Source: Verrucomicrobiota bacterium (GTDB lineage: Bacteria; Verrucomicrobiota; Verrucomicrobiia; Opitutales; Seribacteraceae). Taken from it: 64,000 bases of DNA. A program made the translations under genes and the position numbers. Under the pieces are notes generated by a model that was not told the DNA's origin, ran no database searches, and was given only the letters and a program-made list of their open reading frames with translations. The stretch lies in contig JAOLZO010000001.1 in the NCBI GenBank assembly GCA_028343845.1, positions 1 through 64,000 on the forward strand, in the 5' to 3' direction. Shown here one piece after another: positions 1-8,088 of the stretch (its first letter is position 1; each line of letters opens with the position of its first letter).

Positions 1-88
1 CTGACATCAGATAGACCACGTTCGGTTTTTCGGGTGTTGCCTGAGCAAGTATTGGAAGAGCAAGGAAATAGAAAGTCTTTCTAAGCAT
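1..88 (-). CDS. Sulfatase N-terminus, cut by the left edge
   Basis: Reading leftward from an ATG at 88, the strand encodes MLRKTFYFLALPILAQA, then TPEKPNVVYLMS, and runs off the edge. A short basic, hydrophobic leader ending in AQA, followed at once by (K)PNVVYLMS, is the usual opening of secreted S1-family sulfatases. In that family the next residues are normally the calcium-binding Asp-Asp pair. An in-frame ATG at 130 would add 14 polar residues in front of the signal peptide and is less likely. Family membership rests on only 29 residues; the formylglycine motif lies outside the window. Two further sulfatases (12207-13577 and 44291-45730) begin the same way, which supports the call. Confidence 0.6.
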   Translation of the reverse strand, partial: MLRKTFYFLALPILAQATPEKPNVVYLMS

Positions 89-184
89 ATTGCTACTAAT
101 CTGGTTTTTTAGGTTTTGGTCAAGTTGCATGGTAGCCCGGTTGAAGTTTGGAAGTGGAGGTTTTTTTAATTAAGCGGGGAATGA

Positions 185-1243
185 CTATGAGAGCAAGCGG
201 GAGGGAGCTTCTTCTTCGAGGTCAAGGGCGACCGCGATATTAAGAAAGGTCACTTCCCCCATGTTTCTACATTGTTCGAACCGTTCGTCCTTGTGCATGC
301 GGGCAAGCCCGGAGCGAAGTTGAGACAGTTTCTCATCGCTTGAGATGGTTTCTTCGCACATGCACTCCCTCAGGCTCTTTATGCGGGTGGGCGAGACGTT
401 GAAGCGCCGCTTGATCAAAGTTCTTTCTTCCCTTTGGTATTGATGACTGGTTTCCACGTTTATCAGGTTACTGCAGAGGTCGACAACGGGTAGGTTATTC
501 TTGAAGAACTGAGGGAGGTAGAAGGATCTTCTTCCCTCGTAGCATTGCTGATCGAAATCAATCGCTCTGACCCGGTATTGGTTTTGCTCGAAGTCCGGGG
601 TCATCTCCACGACGTAGTTATAAGCTCTCATGTCCCCAAGCAGGCGGACGAAGCAGCGTTCGTTGAACTTGATGAATTCCTTGGCGAGCCTTACTTCGTT
701 GAGATCCTCGCGGGAAAGGAAATTATTGATGAAGTCGTCTCCGGGCACCCCTATGATATGCTCTTCGACGAGCGTTTCTCGGTCGACGTGGAAGTTGATT
801 TCGTTGGGGGAAAGAAGTTGCTCGAGTTCCAATCCGTAGATACGGGAGGCATCCGCTTTCTTTACGTAAAAATAGTCGTGGTTGTCATTGTACTGATTGA
901 CGATTCTAACCCGGAAGGGCTTGGTGTTTCCAAACGTACAGTAGTCAACCCGATCGACGTAAAGATTGGGGAGGATTTTCTTGTCCCCGCCTGACCTTAA
1001 AAGAACGTAGATCTGCTTGAGGCCCTCGAAAATTTCACGCCCATAGTGTTGGTCGTAAACCATTGTTTGCCAAAGAGTGTCTTCGTTCATCTCATTCATG
1101 AGAGGATAGGAATCAACGGTTTGGAGCAGGTTGTCATAGCCTACCGGCAACGCCATTTCGCGTTTGTAGTGACCAAGGTACTCCCGCAAAAGCCCGCTTA
1201 CGGGGTAAATGATCTTTTTCTGCTGGATGTTATCCTTGGTCAC
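185..1243 (-). CDS. Unknown 352-residue protein with kinase-like motifs
   Basis: The product is a soluble protein with no signal peptide or membrane segment, and I do not recognise it by name. Near residues 205-235 it carries a GDMRAYNYVV segment and, after about 20 residues, a buried AIDFDQQ segment. This spacing resembles the catalytic loop (D...N) and metal-binding D of HipA-like or aminoglycoside-kinase-like phosphotransferases. That resemblance is inference from the motif only. No glycine-rich loop is obvious. The start is a GTG at 1243 with no clear ribosome site; it lies 63 bases downstream of bfr on the same strand, so it may be the last gene of the bfd-bfr transcript. A slightly longer start cannot be excluded. 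Confidence 0.65.
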   Translation of the reverse strand: MTKDNIQQKKIIYPVSGLLREYLGHYKREMALPVGYDNLLQTVDSYPLMNEMNEDTLWQTMVYDQHYGREIFEGLKQIYVLLRSGGDKKILPNLYVDRVDYCTFGNTKPFRVRIVNQYNDNHDYFYVKKADASRIYGLELEQLLSPNEINFHVDRETLVEEHIIGVPGDDFINNFLSREDLNEVRLAKEFIKFNERCFVRLLGDMRAYNYVVEMTPDFEQNQYRVRAIDFDQQCYEGRRSFYLPQFFKNNLPVVDLCSNLINVETSHQYQREERTLIKRRFNVSPTRIKSLRECMCEETISSDEKLSQLRSGLARMHKDERFEQCRNMGEVTFLNIAVALDLEEEAPSRLLS

Positions 1244-1306
1244 GACGAGGGGTCGGGGATGATCGATGTCCGAAGGAAATCCGGTTACCCAGGGCAGGGT
1301 TGTAGA

Positions 1307-1789
1307 TCAGTTCTGTTTGGCCTCGCCAATCTGCTGGGTGAGGTAGTTTTCCAAGCCAACCATTTTGATCAAGTCCAATTGAGCTTCGGCCCAATCGACG
1401 CTTTCTTCCGATTCGACTACCATCCGTTCCATCAATTCGCGACTTCCGGAATCCTTGTGCTCGATGCAAACCTGAATGGCCTCGTTGTAGGTCGATACGC
1501 CCTTTGATTCCATCGCCAAGTTAAGAGAGATTTGCTCTTCCGGGGATTTCCCCGAGTGGATGACGTCGTACCTCGCTATTTCGGGCACCCCGTCCAAGTA
1601 GAGGATACGATCAATGACTTCCTCGGCATGTTTCATTTCCTCTATGGACTCGGCGTAGTAATGCTGGGCGAGCTTGTTGAGCCCCCAATCCAAGCACATT
1701 TTTGAATGAATAAAGTACTGGTTGACTGCGGTGAGCTCAATGGTGAGACCTGCATTCAGACCTTCGATAACTGCGGGATTTCCTTTCAT
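1307..1789 (-). CDS. bfr: Bacterioferritin with an altered ferroxidase site
   Basis: This 160-residue protein has the full length of bacterioferritin, the 24-mer haem-containing iron-storage protein. Standard residues are present in exact register: E18, Y25, E51, M52 (the haem axial ligand), H54 and E94. The last helix reads VVESEESVDWAEAQLDLI, where the usual family sequence is DEEGHIDW. In register, the ligands normally at E127 and H130 are both serine. The second iron site should therefore be missing or changed, while the haem ligand is kept. Some bacteria build mixed shells from an active and an inactive bacterioferritin subunit, so this copy may depend on a partner elsewhere. It lies 57 bases after the bfd gene on the same strand. 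Confidence 0.93.
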   Translation of the reverse strand: MKGNPAVIEGLNAGLTIELTAVNQYFIHSKMCLDWGLNKLAQHYYAESIEEMKHAEEVIDRILYLDGVPEIARYDVIHSGKSPEEQISLNLAMESKGVSTYNEAIQVCIEHKDSGSRELMERMVVESEESVDWAEAQLDLIKMVGLENYLTQQIGEAKQN

Positions 1790-1846
1790 TAGAGCAATAT
1801 ACCCGCAGACCCTGCAAACTCAAGAGAAGAATGGATGAAAAGCGGG

Positions 1847-2131
1847 TTAAGCGCACTGGCATTGACACAACTTTGAGATGTGTCCGCATGCCGGGCAGAG
1901 GGCGCAGGGGCCGCACTGGGCAGGGAATCCTGCCAACAACCGTTCGACTCTGCAGGCGCATGCGCCACAACCGGAACTGGCATCCGTTAACTCTCTGACT
2001 TCCTCGCACGAGTCTGCCCCACCGGAATTAATCGCCATCCTGATGGTAGAGGCTTTTACCTTGAGGCAACTGCATATGACAGGATCCTCCTCCTGGGCAG
2101 CTCTTTTTGTCTCCTGTACGACTTGGTTCAT
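1847..2131 (-). CDS. bfd: Bacterioferritin-associated ferredoxin with Cys-rich tail
   Basis: The product is a Bfd-type [2Fe-2S] ferredoxin, which in characterised systems docks on bacterioferritin and reduces its haem to release iron. With the ATG at 2131 it has 94 residues. The cluster motif is C20-x-C22 and C55-x-x-C58, close to the C-x-C-x(31)-C-x-x-C spacing of the family. After the Bfd domain there is a 30-residue tail with seven more cysteines: C73xxC76xxC79xxC82, a GH, then CQCQC. The usual Bfd is about 64 residues and lacks this. The tail could hold another metal site; that is inference. A TTG five codons upstream is possible but has no ribosome site. It precedes bfr in the same direction. 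Confidence 0.85.
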   Translation of the reverse strand: MNQVVQETKRAAQEEDPVICSCLKVKASTIRMAINSGGADSCEEVRELTDASSGCGACACRVERLLAGFPAQCGPCALCPACGHISKLCQCQCA

Positions 2132-2179
2132 TGAAGATTGAAGCAATGACCGAATTTCTATCCGGACTCAAGCCCTTAT

Positions 2180-2194
2180 TGAGACTTATTCTCA
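2180..2194. promoter_or_regulatory. Fur-box-like palindrome upstream of bfd-bfr
   Basis: The sequence TGAGACTTATTCTCA has perfect 5-base arms (TGAGA/TCTCA) around CTTAT. It matches 11 of the 14 defined positions of the Fur 7-1-7 consensus TGATAATnATTATCA. It lies 48 bases before the bfd ATG, in the 230-base spacer between bfd and the divergent Kelch gene. Iron control of bfd-bfr fits established biology. Direct evidence for the regulator is lacking. Confidence 0.45.
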
Positions 2195-2361
2195 GATTGT
2201 TCTTGTAAGCTAGTTACCTTGGTCATAAAGAAAATTCGGTAGTAACCAAATTGTTGATCAATCGGTTGTCTGCGAGAGTGGAACTTCCAAGCGATAGGGT
2301 TTGGATTTTACGTTGAAAATGGATAACCTGATGGCAGCGTCGTTACGGAGAATTTTTATAA

Positions 2362-4572
2362 ATGAAATATAAAACAGTACAATCTTTCAGCATAGTAGGA
2401 TTCTTGTCCATTGCTAGTCTCGGATCATGGGGAGCGGAATCAAGTTTGAATAAACTGAAATTGCCGCTTCCGATAACGAGCTTCGGCGCCTGCAAGTCCG
2501 GTAATTTTCTTTATGTCTATGGCGGTCATACCGGAGATGCCCATGTCTATTCGGAAAAGACGCATTCTTCACATTTTGTGAGAACTGATTTCAAGAAAGG
2601 AACAGAGTGGGAAACCTTGCCTTTTAACCGGCCATTGCAGGGCTTCGGAATGGCTGCGTACAAGGGCAAGATCTATATTGCCGGAGGATCGCAGGCGACC
2701 AACCCGGAGGATGAAAGGTCCAACCTCAGTTCGGTTGCGGAAGTGTCGGTCTTCGATACGGAAAAGAAAAAATGGGGTAAGGCCACGCCTCTTCCCGAAC
2801 CCCGTTCATCTCATGAACTGGTTGTTCACAAGGGGAAACTATATGTTATCGGTGGCTGGAGCATGCAGGGAGGCAAGGGGGTGGACTGGCATCGTCATGG
2901 GTTGGTTGCGGACTTGTCCGAGAATCCTGTCAAATGGAACAAGCTACCTGAGACGAAGTGGAAGGTCCGTGCCAATTCAGCGGCCATCGTGAAAAACTCC
3001 CTTTTCGTAATCGGTGGATTGGATGACAATGGAACGAGCAATGCGGTGCGCAAGCTTGACCTGAAGTCCTTGAAATGGACCGAAGAGGCCCCTTTCCCCG
3101 GCGTCAACCGCTTGAAAGCGTTTGGAAGCGCAGCCTCCAACCTTGGCGGGCGACTGCTTGCCTGCGGATTTAGTTACCAACCTAGAATCTTCAATGATTC
3201 CAATTCATCGTGGTCCGACACCAAGACAAAGGTAGTGGGCAAGCGGTTCTTCCATCGGATGATCCCGCTGGATGGTAAAAAGGTCGCATTCATTGGTGGC
3301 GCAAATTTTGACGGACACATGGATTCATTGGAGGTTTTGGATTTTTCCCGTTCGTTCGCAAAGGGACAGAAGAGAAAGAAAAAAGGGGTGGATGCAGGAG
3401 GCAGTCAATGGAAAGGCTTTCGGGGCGATGGGAACAGTCATTCTCTGGCTCAGTCTCCCCCCCTTGAATGGTCCGATGAAAACAACCTTCATTGGAGAAA
3501 AAAGCTTACCGGCTACGGGCAGTCGACCCCGGTGGTTTTGGGGGATCGCATTTTTACCACTTCTACAAAAGGGGACGAGAGTGAGAAACTGCTGGTGCAT
3601 TGCCACCTGCTTTCGAGCGGGGAGTTGGCGTGGGAAAAGACTTATGTCTCTCCGGTCAAAATCAAGCGCAGTCAATACGTTTCCCAAGCCGCGCCCAGTC
3701 CGGTAGTCGACGAGAGGGCTGTCTATCTGTTTTTCGAGAGCGGACAACTTCTTGCCCTGGATCATCAGGGAGAAGAATTGTGGAAACGTTCCTTGACCGC
3801 AGAATACGGTCCGATGCTGGGCAATCACGGCATTGGCTCTTCGCTTTTCCAGTCGGAGGATGCTCTTGGTCTGCTCGTCGATCATTCGGGTCCTTCCTAT
3901 CTGCTTCGCATCGACAAGAATACGGGCAAAAACGTTTGGAGGAACGAGCGTCCGGAACGGGTTTCCTGGAGCACTCCGACCCTGGTTGAGTCTCAAGGCA
4001 AGGAAACCGTTTTCATAAGTTCCAACGGAAATGTCGAAGCCTATGACTTCCGGACCGGGAAGAAAATTTGGATGCGCGGTGGGGTTGAAGGCAACACCGT
4101 GGCCTCGCCTTCGTTCTCTGATGAATTGGTCATAGTCGGTTCTTCCAAACCTGGCCAAACCGCGGCCTTTGACAAAAACTCCAAGCCGGATGACAATGCG
4201 AGCGTCATTTGGATTGCGGAGGATGGAACGAGCAGTTTCGGTTCGCCTTTGGTCACTGCGAAATACCTCTACCTGGTCAACAGGGCAGGGGTTGCTACCT
4301 GTCATGACTTGAAGGATGGTAGAAAAAAGTGGAACCTCCGCTTGCCCGCTTCCTGCTGGGCTTCGCCCATGACATGCTCGGGCCGCGTTTATTTCTTTAC
4401 CAAGGACGGGGTCACCGTCGTGATCAAGGACGATGGCAGTGATGAGGTCTTGGCGCAGAACAAACTCTCGATCGAGGGGAGAATCTATGGGTTTGCGTCC
4501 ATCAACCACTCCTTTGTCATCCGCACGGGAAGCGAGCTGATTTGTGTGGGAAGTCAAGGAGCCCGGAAATAG
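2362..4572 (+). CDS. Secreted Kelch + PQQ-like double beta-propeller protein
   Basis: A 736-residue exported protein. Residues 1-25 form a signal peptide ending near SWGAES. Residues about 30-345 are Kelch repeats, with recurring YVYGG, IYIAGG, LYVIGGW, LFVIGGLDD and AFIGGANF strands. A basic linker (KRKKKG, about 356-361) joins them to a second propeller of PQQ-binding-like repeats from about 370 to the end, with recurrent PVV..R.Y and G...W patterns. Such propellers are common in PVC secretomes and often act in protein or glycan binding; no catalytic residues are evident. A GGAG at 2347-2350 lies 11 bases before the ATG, which supports the start. It is divergent from bfd-bfr. The exact substrate is unknown. 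Confidence 0.85.
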   Translation: MKYKTVQSFSIVGFLSIASLGSWGAESSLNKLKLPLPITSFGACKSGNFLYVYGGHTGDAHVYSEKTHSSHFVRTDFKKGTEWETLPFNRPLQGFGMAAYKGKIYIAGGSQATNPEDERSNLSSVAEVSVFDTEKKKWGKATPLPEPRSSHELVVHKGKLYVIGGWSMQGGKGVDWHRHGLVADLSENPVKWNKLPETKWKVRANSAAIVKNSLFVIGGLDDNGTSNAVRKLDLKSLKWTEEAPFPGVNRLKAFGSAASNLGGRLLACGFSYQPRIFNDSNSSWSDTKTKVVGKRFFHRMIPLDGKKVAFIGGANFDGHMDSLEVLDFSRSFAKGQKRKKKGVDAGGSQWKGFRGDGNSHSLAQSPPLEWSDENNLHWRKKLTGYGQSTPVVLGDRIFTTSTKGDESEKLLVHCHLLSSGELAWEKTYVSPVKIKRSQYVSQAAPSPVVDERAVYLFFESGQLLALDHQGEELWKRSLTAEYGPMLGNHGIGSSLFQSEDALGLLVDHSGPSYLLRIDKNTGKNVWRNERPERVSWSTPTLVESQGKETVFISSNGNVEAYDFRTGKKIWMRGGVEGNTVASPSFSDELVIVGSSKPGQTAAFDKNSKPDDNASVIWIAEDGTSSFGSPLVTAKYLYLVNRAGVATCHDLKDGRKKWNLRLPASCWASPMTCSGRVYFFTKDGVTVVIKDDGSDEVLAQNKLSIEGRIYGFASINHSFVIRTGSELICVGSQGARK

Positions 4573-4638
4573 TTTCCGCATGATTTTACATGCCTTGCGC
4601 CCATGAAATTTTGAGCGTTGAGATCAGGCTGATGTCGA

Positions 4639-5481
4639 ATGCAAAACTTTAGCGTATCCAAATCAGTTCTTGGATCAAGCATTGAGCTTTCCTTGACAGG
4701 TGATCTTGATGAAACCGAGTTGAGAGATATTAGCGACAAGTGTTTTGAGCAAATGCCCCGCATAGAAAAGATCATGAGCTTTCACGATGAGACCAGCGAG
4801 CTCTCGATGATCAACCGCATGGCTCACGAGAGCCCTGTGGAAATATCGCCGGAGATGTCAGATGTTTTGGGTTTGGGCCTGAGGTTAAGTACCTTGAGCG
4901 ATGGCTATTACGATCTTACGATCGGAGCCTGCCTTGTGGAAAACGAGCTTCTCCCCAAAATCTTTGAGGGGGATCGCAGTCAATCAACTTGGAGAGACTT
5001 GGTTTTGGAAGGAAGGAAGTTGACCTTCAATCAGCCGGCGGCAATTGACCTGGGGGGTATGATCAAAGGCTATTTGGTGGACGTGGTTGCCAACGCCTTA
5101 GGTGAAACCGTCGATTATTCCGTTAGCTTGGAGGGGCATCAGAGAACGAGGCCTTGGGCTCAGAAGAATGTGAGCATCCGAGTGCCTGACCCGGATTATT
5201 TTATATCATTGGAATGCCCTATGGAGGAGTCCGCCGTGGCAACGAGCGCACCCTGTTTTCATGACGGGTCCAATCCGATTTTTTGTCCTTATTCGCGTGA
5301 GCCGGTCCGCGCCTCTCATAGTGTTTCGGTATTCGCCGAGTCTTGTATGTTGGCGGATGCCTTGACTAAAGTAGCCTTTCTCGCCCCCTTGGCAAAGGAG
5401 ATAATGCGTGAAATGAAGGCGGTTGCGATCGTGATTGATGACCAAGGCGGGATTACGCCTTTTGAAGATTACACTCGCTGA
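4639..5481 (+). CDS. Divergent ApbE-like protein
   Basis: This 280-residue protein has the frame of ApbE, the FAD:protein FMN transferase. Recognisable blocks are SFHDETSELSMIN (47-59), AIDLGGMIKGYLVD (135-148), AVATSAPCF (199-207) and LADALTKVAFL (238-248), where the last Asp and Thr are metal ligands in the family. The usual N-x-GGDI block is degenerate (SVSLEGHQ, 161-168). There is no export signal, although most ApbE proteins are periplasmic lipoproteins, and the protein is shorter than the usual 330 residues. It may therefore act in the cytoplasm or have lost transferase activity. It follows the Kelch/PQQ gene by 66 bases on the same strand. No flavoprotein acceptor gene is nearby. Confidence 0.75.
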   Translation: MQNFSVSKSVLGSSIELSLTGDLDETELRDISDKCFEQMPRIEKIMSFHDETSELSMINRMAHESPVEISPEMSDVLGLGLRLSTLSDGYYDLTIGACLVENELLPKIFEGDRSQSTWRDLVLEGRKLTFNQPAAIDLGGMIKGYLVDVVANALGETVDYSVSLEGHQRTRPWAQKNVSIRVPDPDYFISLECPMEESAVATSAPCFHDGSNPIFCPYSREPVRASHSVSVFAESCMLADALTKVAFLAPLAKEIMREMKAVAIVIDDQGGITPFEDYTR

Positions 5482-5520
5482 ATTCATTTGCTCTCAGCGC
5501 GAGGTCGAATGCTTGAAGGA

Positions 5521-8082
5521 CTAGTTCTCTCTTAGTAAGTAGGCCGGCTTCATCTTAAGTACTTTTTTGGCCGCGAACTCGGCGGTAAGGACGGACAGGA
5601 TGACGACTGCCAAGGTGATGGCGCAAGGCAAGCCCCAGTGATAGCTCCAGACCCGGTCGAAAATTATTTCAGCAAAGACAAAGCTTACAAGAGCGCTCAA
5701 GGAAGTTCCAACGAGAGATGCGAAAAGTCCTAGCAGGCCGAATTCAATGCGAACTTGATTACGCAGGTCGGTGAAGGAAGCTCCGAGAACCTTCTGCAAG
5801 TTGAGCTCCCACCTGAGCTTGTGCGCTTTTTCACGGGAGACTGAAAAAAGTATGGTCAGTCCGGCAAGAATTGAAAGGCCGGCCATGACCTGAAGAGCCC
5901 AGGTCATTTGACGGACGATGGAGAGAATGGTTTGTCCGGTCCGTTCGACGTCGAGAATTGAAATCGTCGGGAATTCGCTGACAAGGGCATCTTGGATGGC
6001 TTCCTTTTCTCCCGAATCAATTTTGTTCAAGGTGCCGATGAAAGTCTTGGGAGCTTTTTCGATGACTCCGGGTTGCATTTGAACGAAGAAGTTCGGTTGA
6101 AAACTTGTCCATCGGACTCTTCGCAGGTTGACCACTTCGGACAGAATGGATACTCCTCCGATCTCGATTTCGATCTGGTCGCCCAAGTCGAGGTCGAGAG
6201 ATTCGGCGTACTTTTGCTCGACGGAGATTTCGACTGGCCGTGTAGAGTTCGGGTCGTATTCGGAGACGACCATGCGTCCGCGTAGGATTTCCTCGCTGTC
6301 GAGCAAACGGTCTCGGTAGCTCAGGTTGAAGCCACGTCTTCGGAATCTGTTCCTGCGTTGCTCGTCGGGATCAGTGGATTCGCGGTTACTGTCCACGACC
6401 TTTTCGTAGTCCACTCCTTTCACCTTCAGTAGCTTTCCCCGGACCCATGGGGTCAAATTGCTGAGGGGTTTTCCCTTTTCCTCGAGTAAGTTGACGAGCC
6501 TGTCGACTTGGTTTTCCTGAATGTCGAAAAGGAAAAGCTTGGGCAGTTTGCTCTCCGATTGGTTCAATCCGATTTCCTGTTCAAGGCTGTATTGGAATTG
6601 CGGGATCAAACTGAGAAGCAAAACCCCAATCCCCAAGGCTACGAAACCGGTGGTCGAACTGCTCGGGTTGCGGGCCAAAGACCGGGCTGCGAGTCGAAGG
6701 GGCAAGCGGGATTTGCCAAAGGCCCGGTTTATGACCTTCAACCCGAGCAGTCCTAGAATGAAAAGAACGCCTGCTGAAACGAGCAATGCGATGAAAAACA
6801 AATTGGCTAATTTCCATGAATCGGATTGGAGCACGGTCAACCCCCAAAAGGCAACGATTGCGGGGATGAAGAACAAAAAAGCTTTTCCTCCCGGTTGTGA
6901 ACCAGGCTGAGATGCTTCCTGGAAAAGGGCGAGTGGGTTAAGCCGGGAAAGTTTGCGCAGGCTGGGTAACGCGATGATCCAGCCTGCGAAAATGGCCACC
7001 AGAAAGGCCAAGCCCACGCTCTTCCACCCAAGGAATACCTTGATCTCGTCGGTCACTATGCCTTCGACCGCGACAGAAAGGACGGGAAGAAAAAGAAAGG
7101 CTGCGACCAAGGCTGGAAGAGCGGCCATGCTGCCAAGCAAAGTAAGTTGGAACAAGTAGGTCAGGGTTGCTTTGCTTCTGCTTGCTCCCAAGCTTACGAG
7201 GATCGCCACGTCGATAGTCCGTTTTATCAGGAAGGAATGAAAAAGATACCCACTCCCAAGGGTTGCAAGAAAGAGGGCGACGAGGGATACAAGGCTTAGG
7301 AAATCGGAAAGATAACGCAGCAGTCGGCCTGCCCGATGGCCAGCCTTTTGGTGGGTATAGACCCGGACTTCGGGCGAGGAGAGCTTGAGGGACAAGGCCT
7401 TTTCAATTTCGGCTTGGTCTGAGCCGGGTGGGAGCCGGATGAGTAGATTTCGGAATGCGGTGTTGCCTACTTGTAGCAAATTGGTTTCGTCCAGGAATGC
7501 CTTGCCGATAAAGACCTTGGGTGCCATCTCCGCAGCTTGAAACTGCAATCCGCTGTCTTTGATTACGAAGTCGGATATCCTGAATCCCGTTTTTCCGATC
7601 TTGATCTCTTCACCCAATCCTGCTCCTAGCTGACTTTCCAATTCGGGGTAGATCCACGCCAGCTTTCTTTTGTGAAGGAGCATTTCCTCTCCTCCGTTGG
7701 CCATGCCTTCGAGCTTGAGCCTGAAGGAGCCGTAGAAAGGAAAGCCCGGATCCATTGCGATGACCTTGACTAAGCGACTCTTGCCTTTGGGGCCTGCCGT
7801 CATGGAGAAAAAATCAACGACCTCGACTGTTTCGGCTTCCGTGGGCAAAAGCCTTTTCACTCCTTGCAATTCCTCCGGTGTGAGATCCCTCCTTGCTCGG
7901 ATGGCCAAGTCGGCGCCGAGCAACAATTTGGATTCCTCCCGGACTTTCTCATCGAGAGAGGATTTGAAGGAATCTACAGTAAGGAAACCGACTAGACCCA
8001 AGGCCAAGTTAACCACATAGAACAAGCAGAAAGACCGGTTGTTGCGGATTTCCCGCCATGCATTTCGAAAGGCGAAGGACAT
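5521..8082 (-). CDS. ABC transporter permease, YbbP/FtsX family
   Basis: An 853-residue inner-membrane protein of the MacB/FtsX superfamily. It has an N-terminal anchor (about 18-38), a large periplasmic region, and a first FtsX core with three segments (about 255-380). Two middle helices follow, then a second periplasmic region (about 510-710), a second FtsX core (about 725-845) and a C-terminal LLREN. This two-core arrangement is typical of the YbbP group. Its ATPase partner lies 6 bases upstream and a GDSL esterase precedes that. Members are thought to move or extract lipids or lipoproteins; the substrate here is not known. It ends 39 bases from the convergent apbE-like gene. Confidence 0.88.
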   Translation of the reverse strand: MSFAFRNAWREIRNNRSFCLFYVVNLALGLVGFLTVDSFKSSLDEKVREESKLLLGADLAIRARRDLTPEELQGVKRLLPTEAETVEVVDFFSMTAGPKGKSRLVKVIAMDPGFPFYGSFRLKLEGMANGGEEMLLHKRKLAWIYPELESQLGAGLGEEIKIGKTGFRISDFVIKDSGLQFQAAEMAPKVFIGKAFLDETNLLQVGNTAFRNLLIRLPPGSDQAEIEKALSLKLSSPEVRVYTHQKAGHRAGRLLRYLSDFLSLVSLVALFLATLGSGYLFHSFLIKRTIDVAILVSLGASRSKATLTYLFQLTLLGSMAALPALVAAFLFLPVLSVAVEGIVTDEIKVFLGWKSVGLAFLVAIFAGWIIALPSLRKLSRLNPLALFQEASQPGSQPGGKAFLFFIPAIVAFWGLTVLQSDSWKLANLFFIALLVSAGVLFILGLLGLKVINRAFGKSRLPLRLAARSLARNPSSSTTGFVALGIGVLLLSLIPQFQYSLEQEIGLNQSESKLPKLFLFDIQENQVDRLVNLLEEKGKPLSNLTPWVRGKLLKVKGVDYEKVVDSNRESTDPDEQRRNRFRRRGFNLSYRDRLLDSEEILRGRMVVSEYDPNSTRPVEISVEQKYAESLDLDLGDQIEIEIGGVSILSEVVNLRRVRWTSFQPNFFVQMQPGVIEKAPKTFIGTLNKIDSGEKEAIQDALVSEFPTISILDVERTGQTILSIVRQMTWALQVMAGLSILAGLTILFSVSREKAHKLRWELNLQKVLGASFTDLRNQVRIEFGLLGLFASLVGTSLSALVSFVFAEIIFDRVWSYHWGLPCAITLAVVILSVLTAEFAAKKVLKMKPAYLLREN

Positions 8083-8088
8083 AAGGGG

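Noticed and set aside
1046-1507. Plus-strand open frame across bfr and the unknown upstream gene
   Set aside because: It is antisense to bacterioferritin, whose residues align fully with the family.
3325-4581. Open frame of 418 codons antisense to the Kelch/PQQ gene
   Set aside because: It mirrors the codon pattern of a well-supported gene on the other strand and has no family motif.
4578-4593. Inverted repeat GCATG/CATGC after the propeller gene as a terminator
   Set aside because: The stem is only 5 base pairs, and no T tract follows on either strand.
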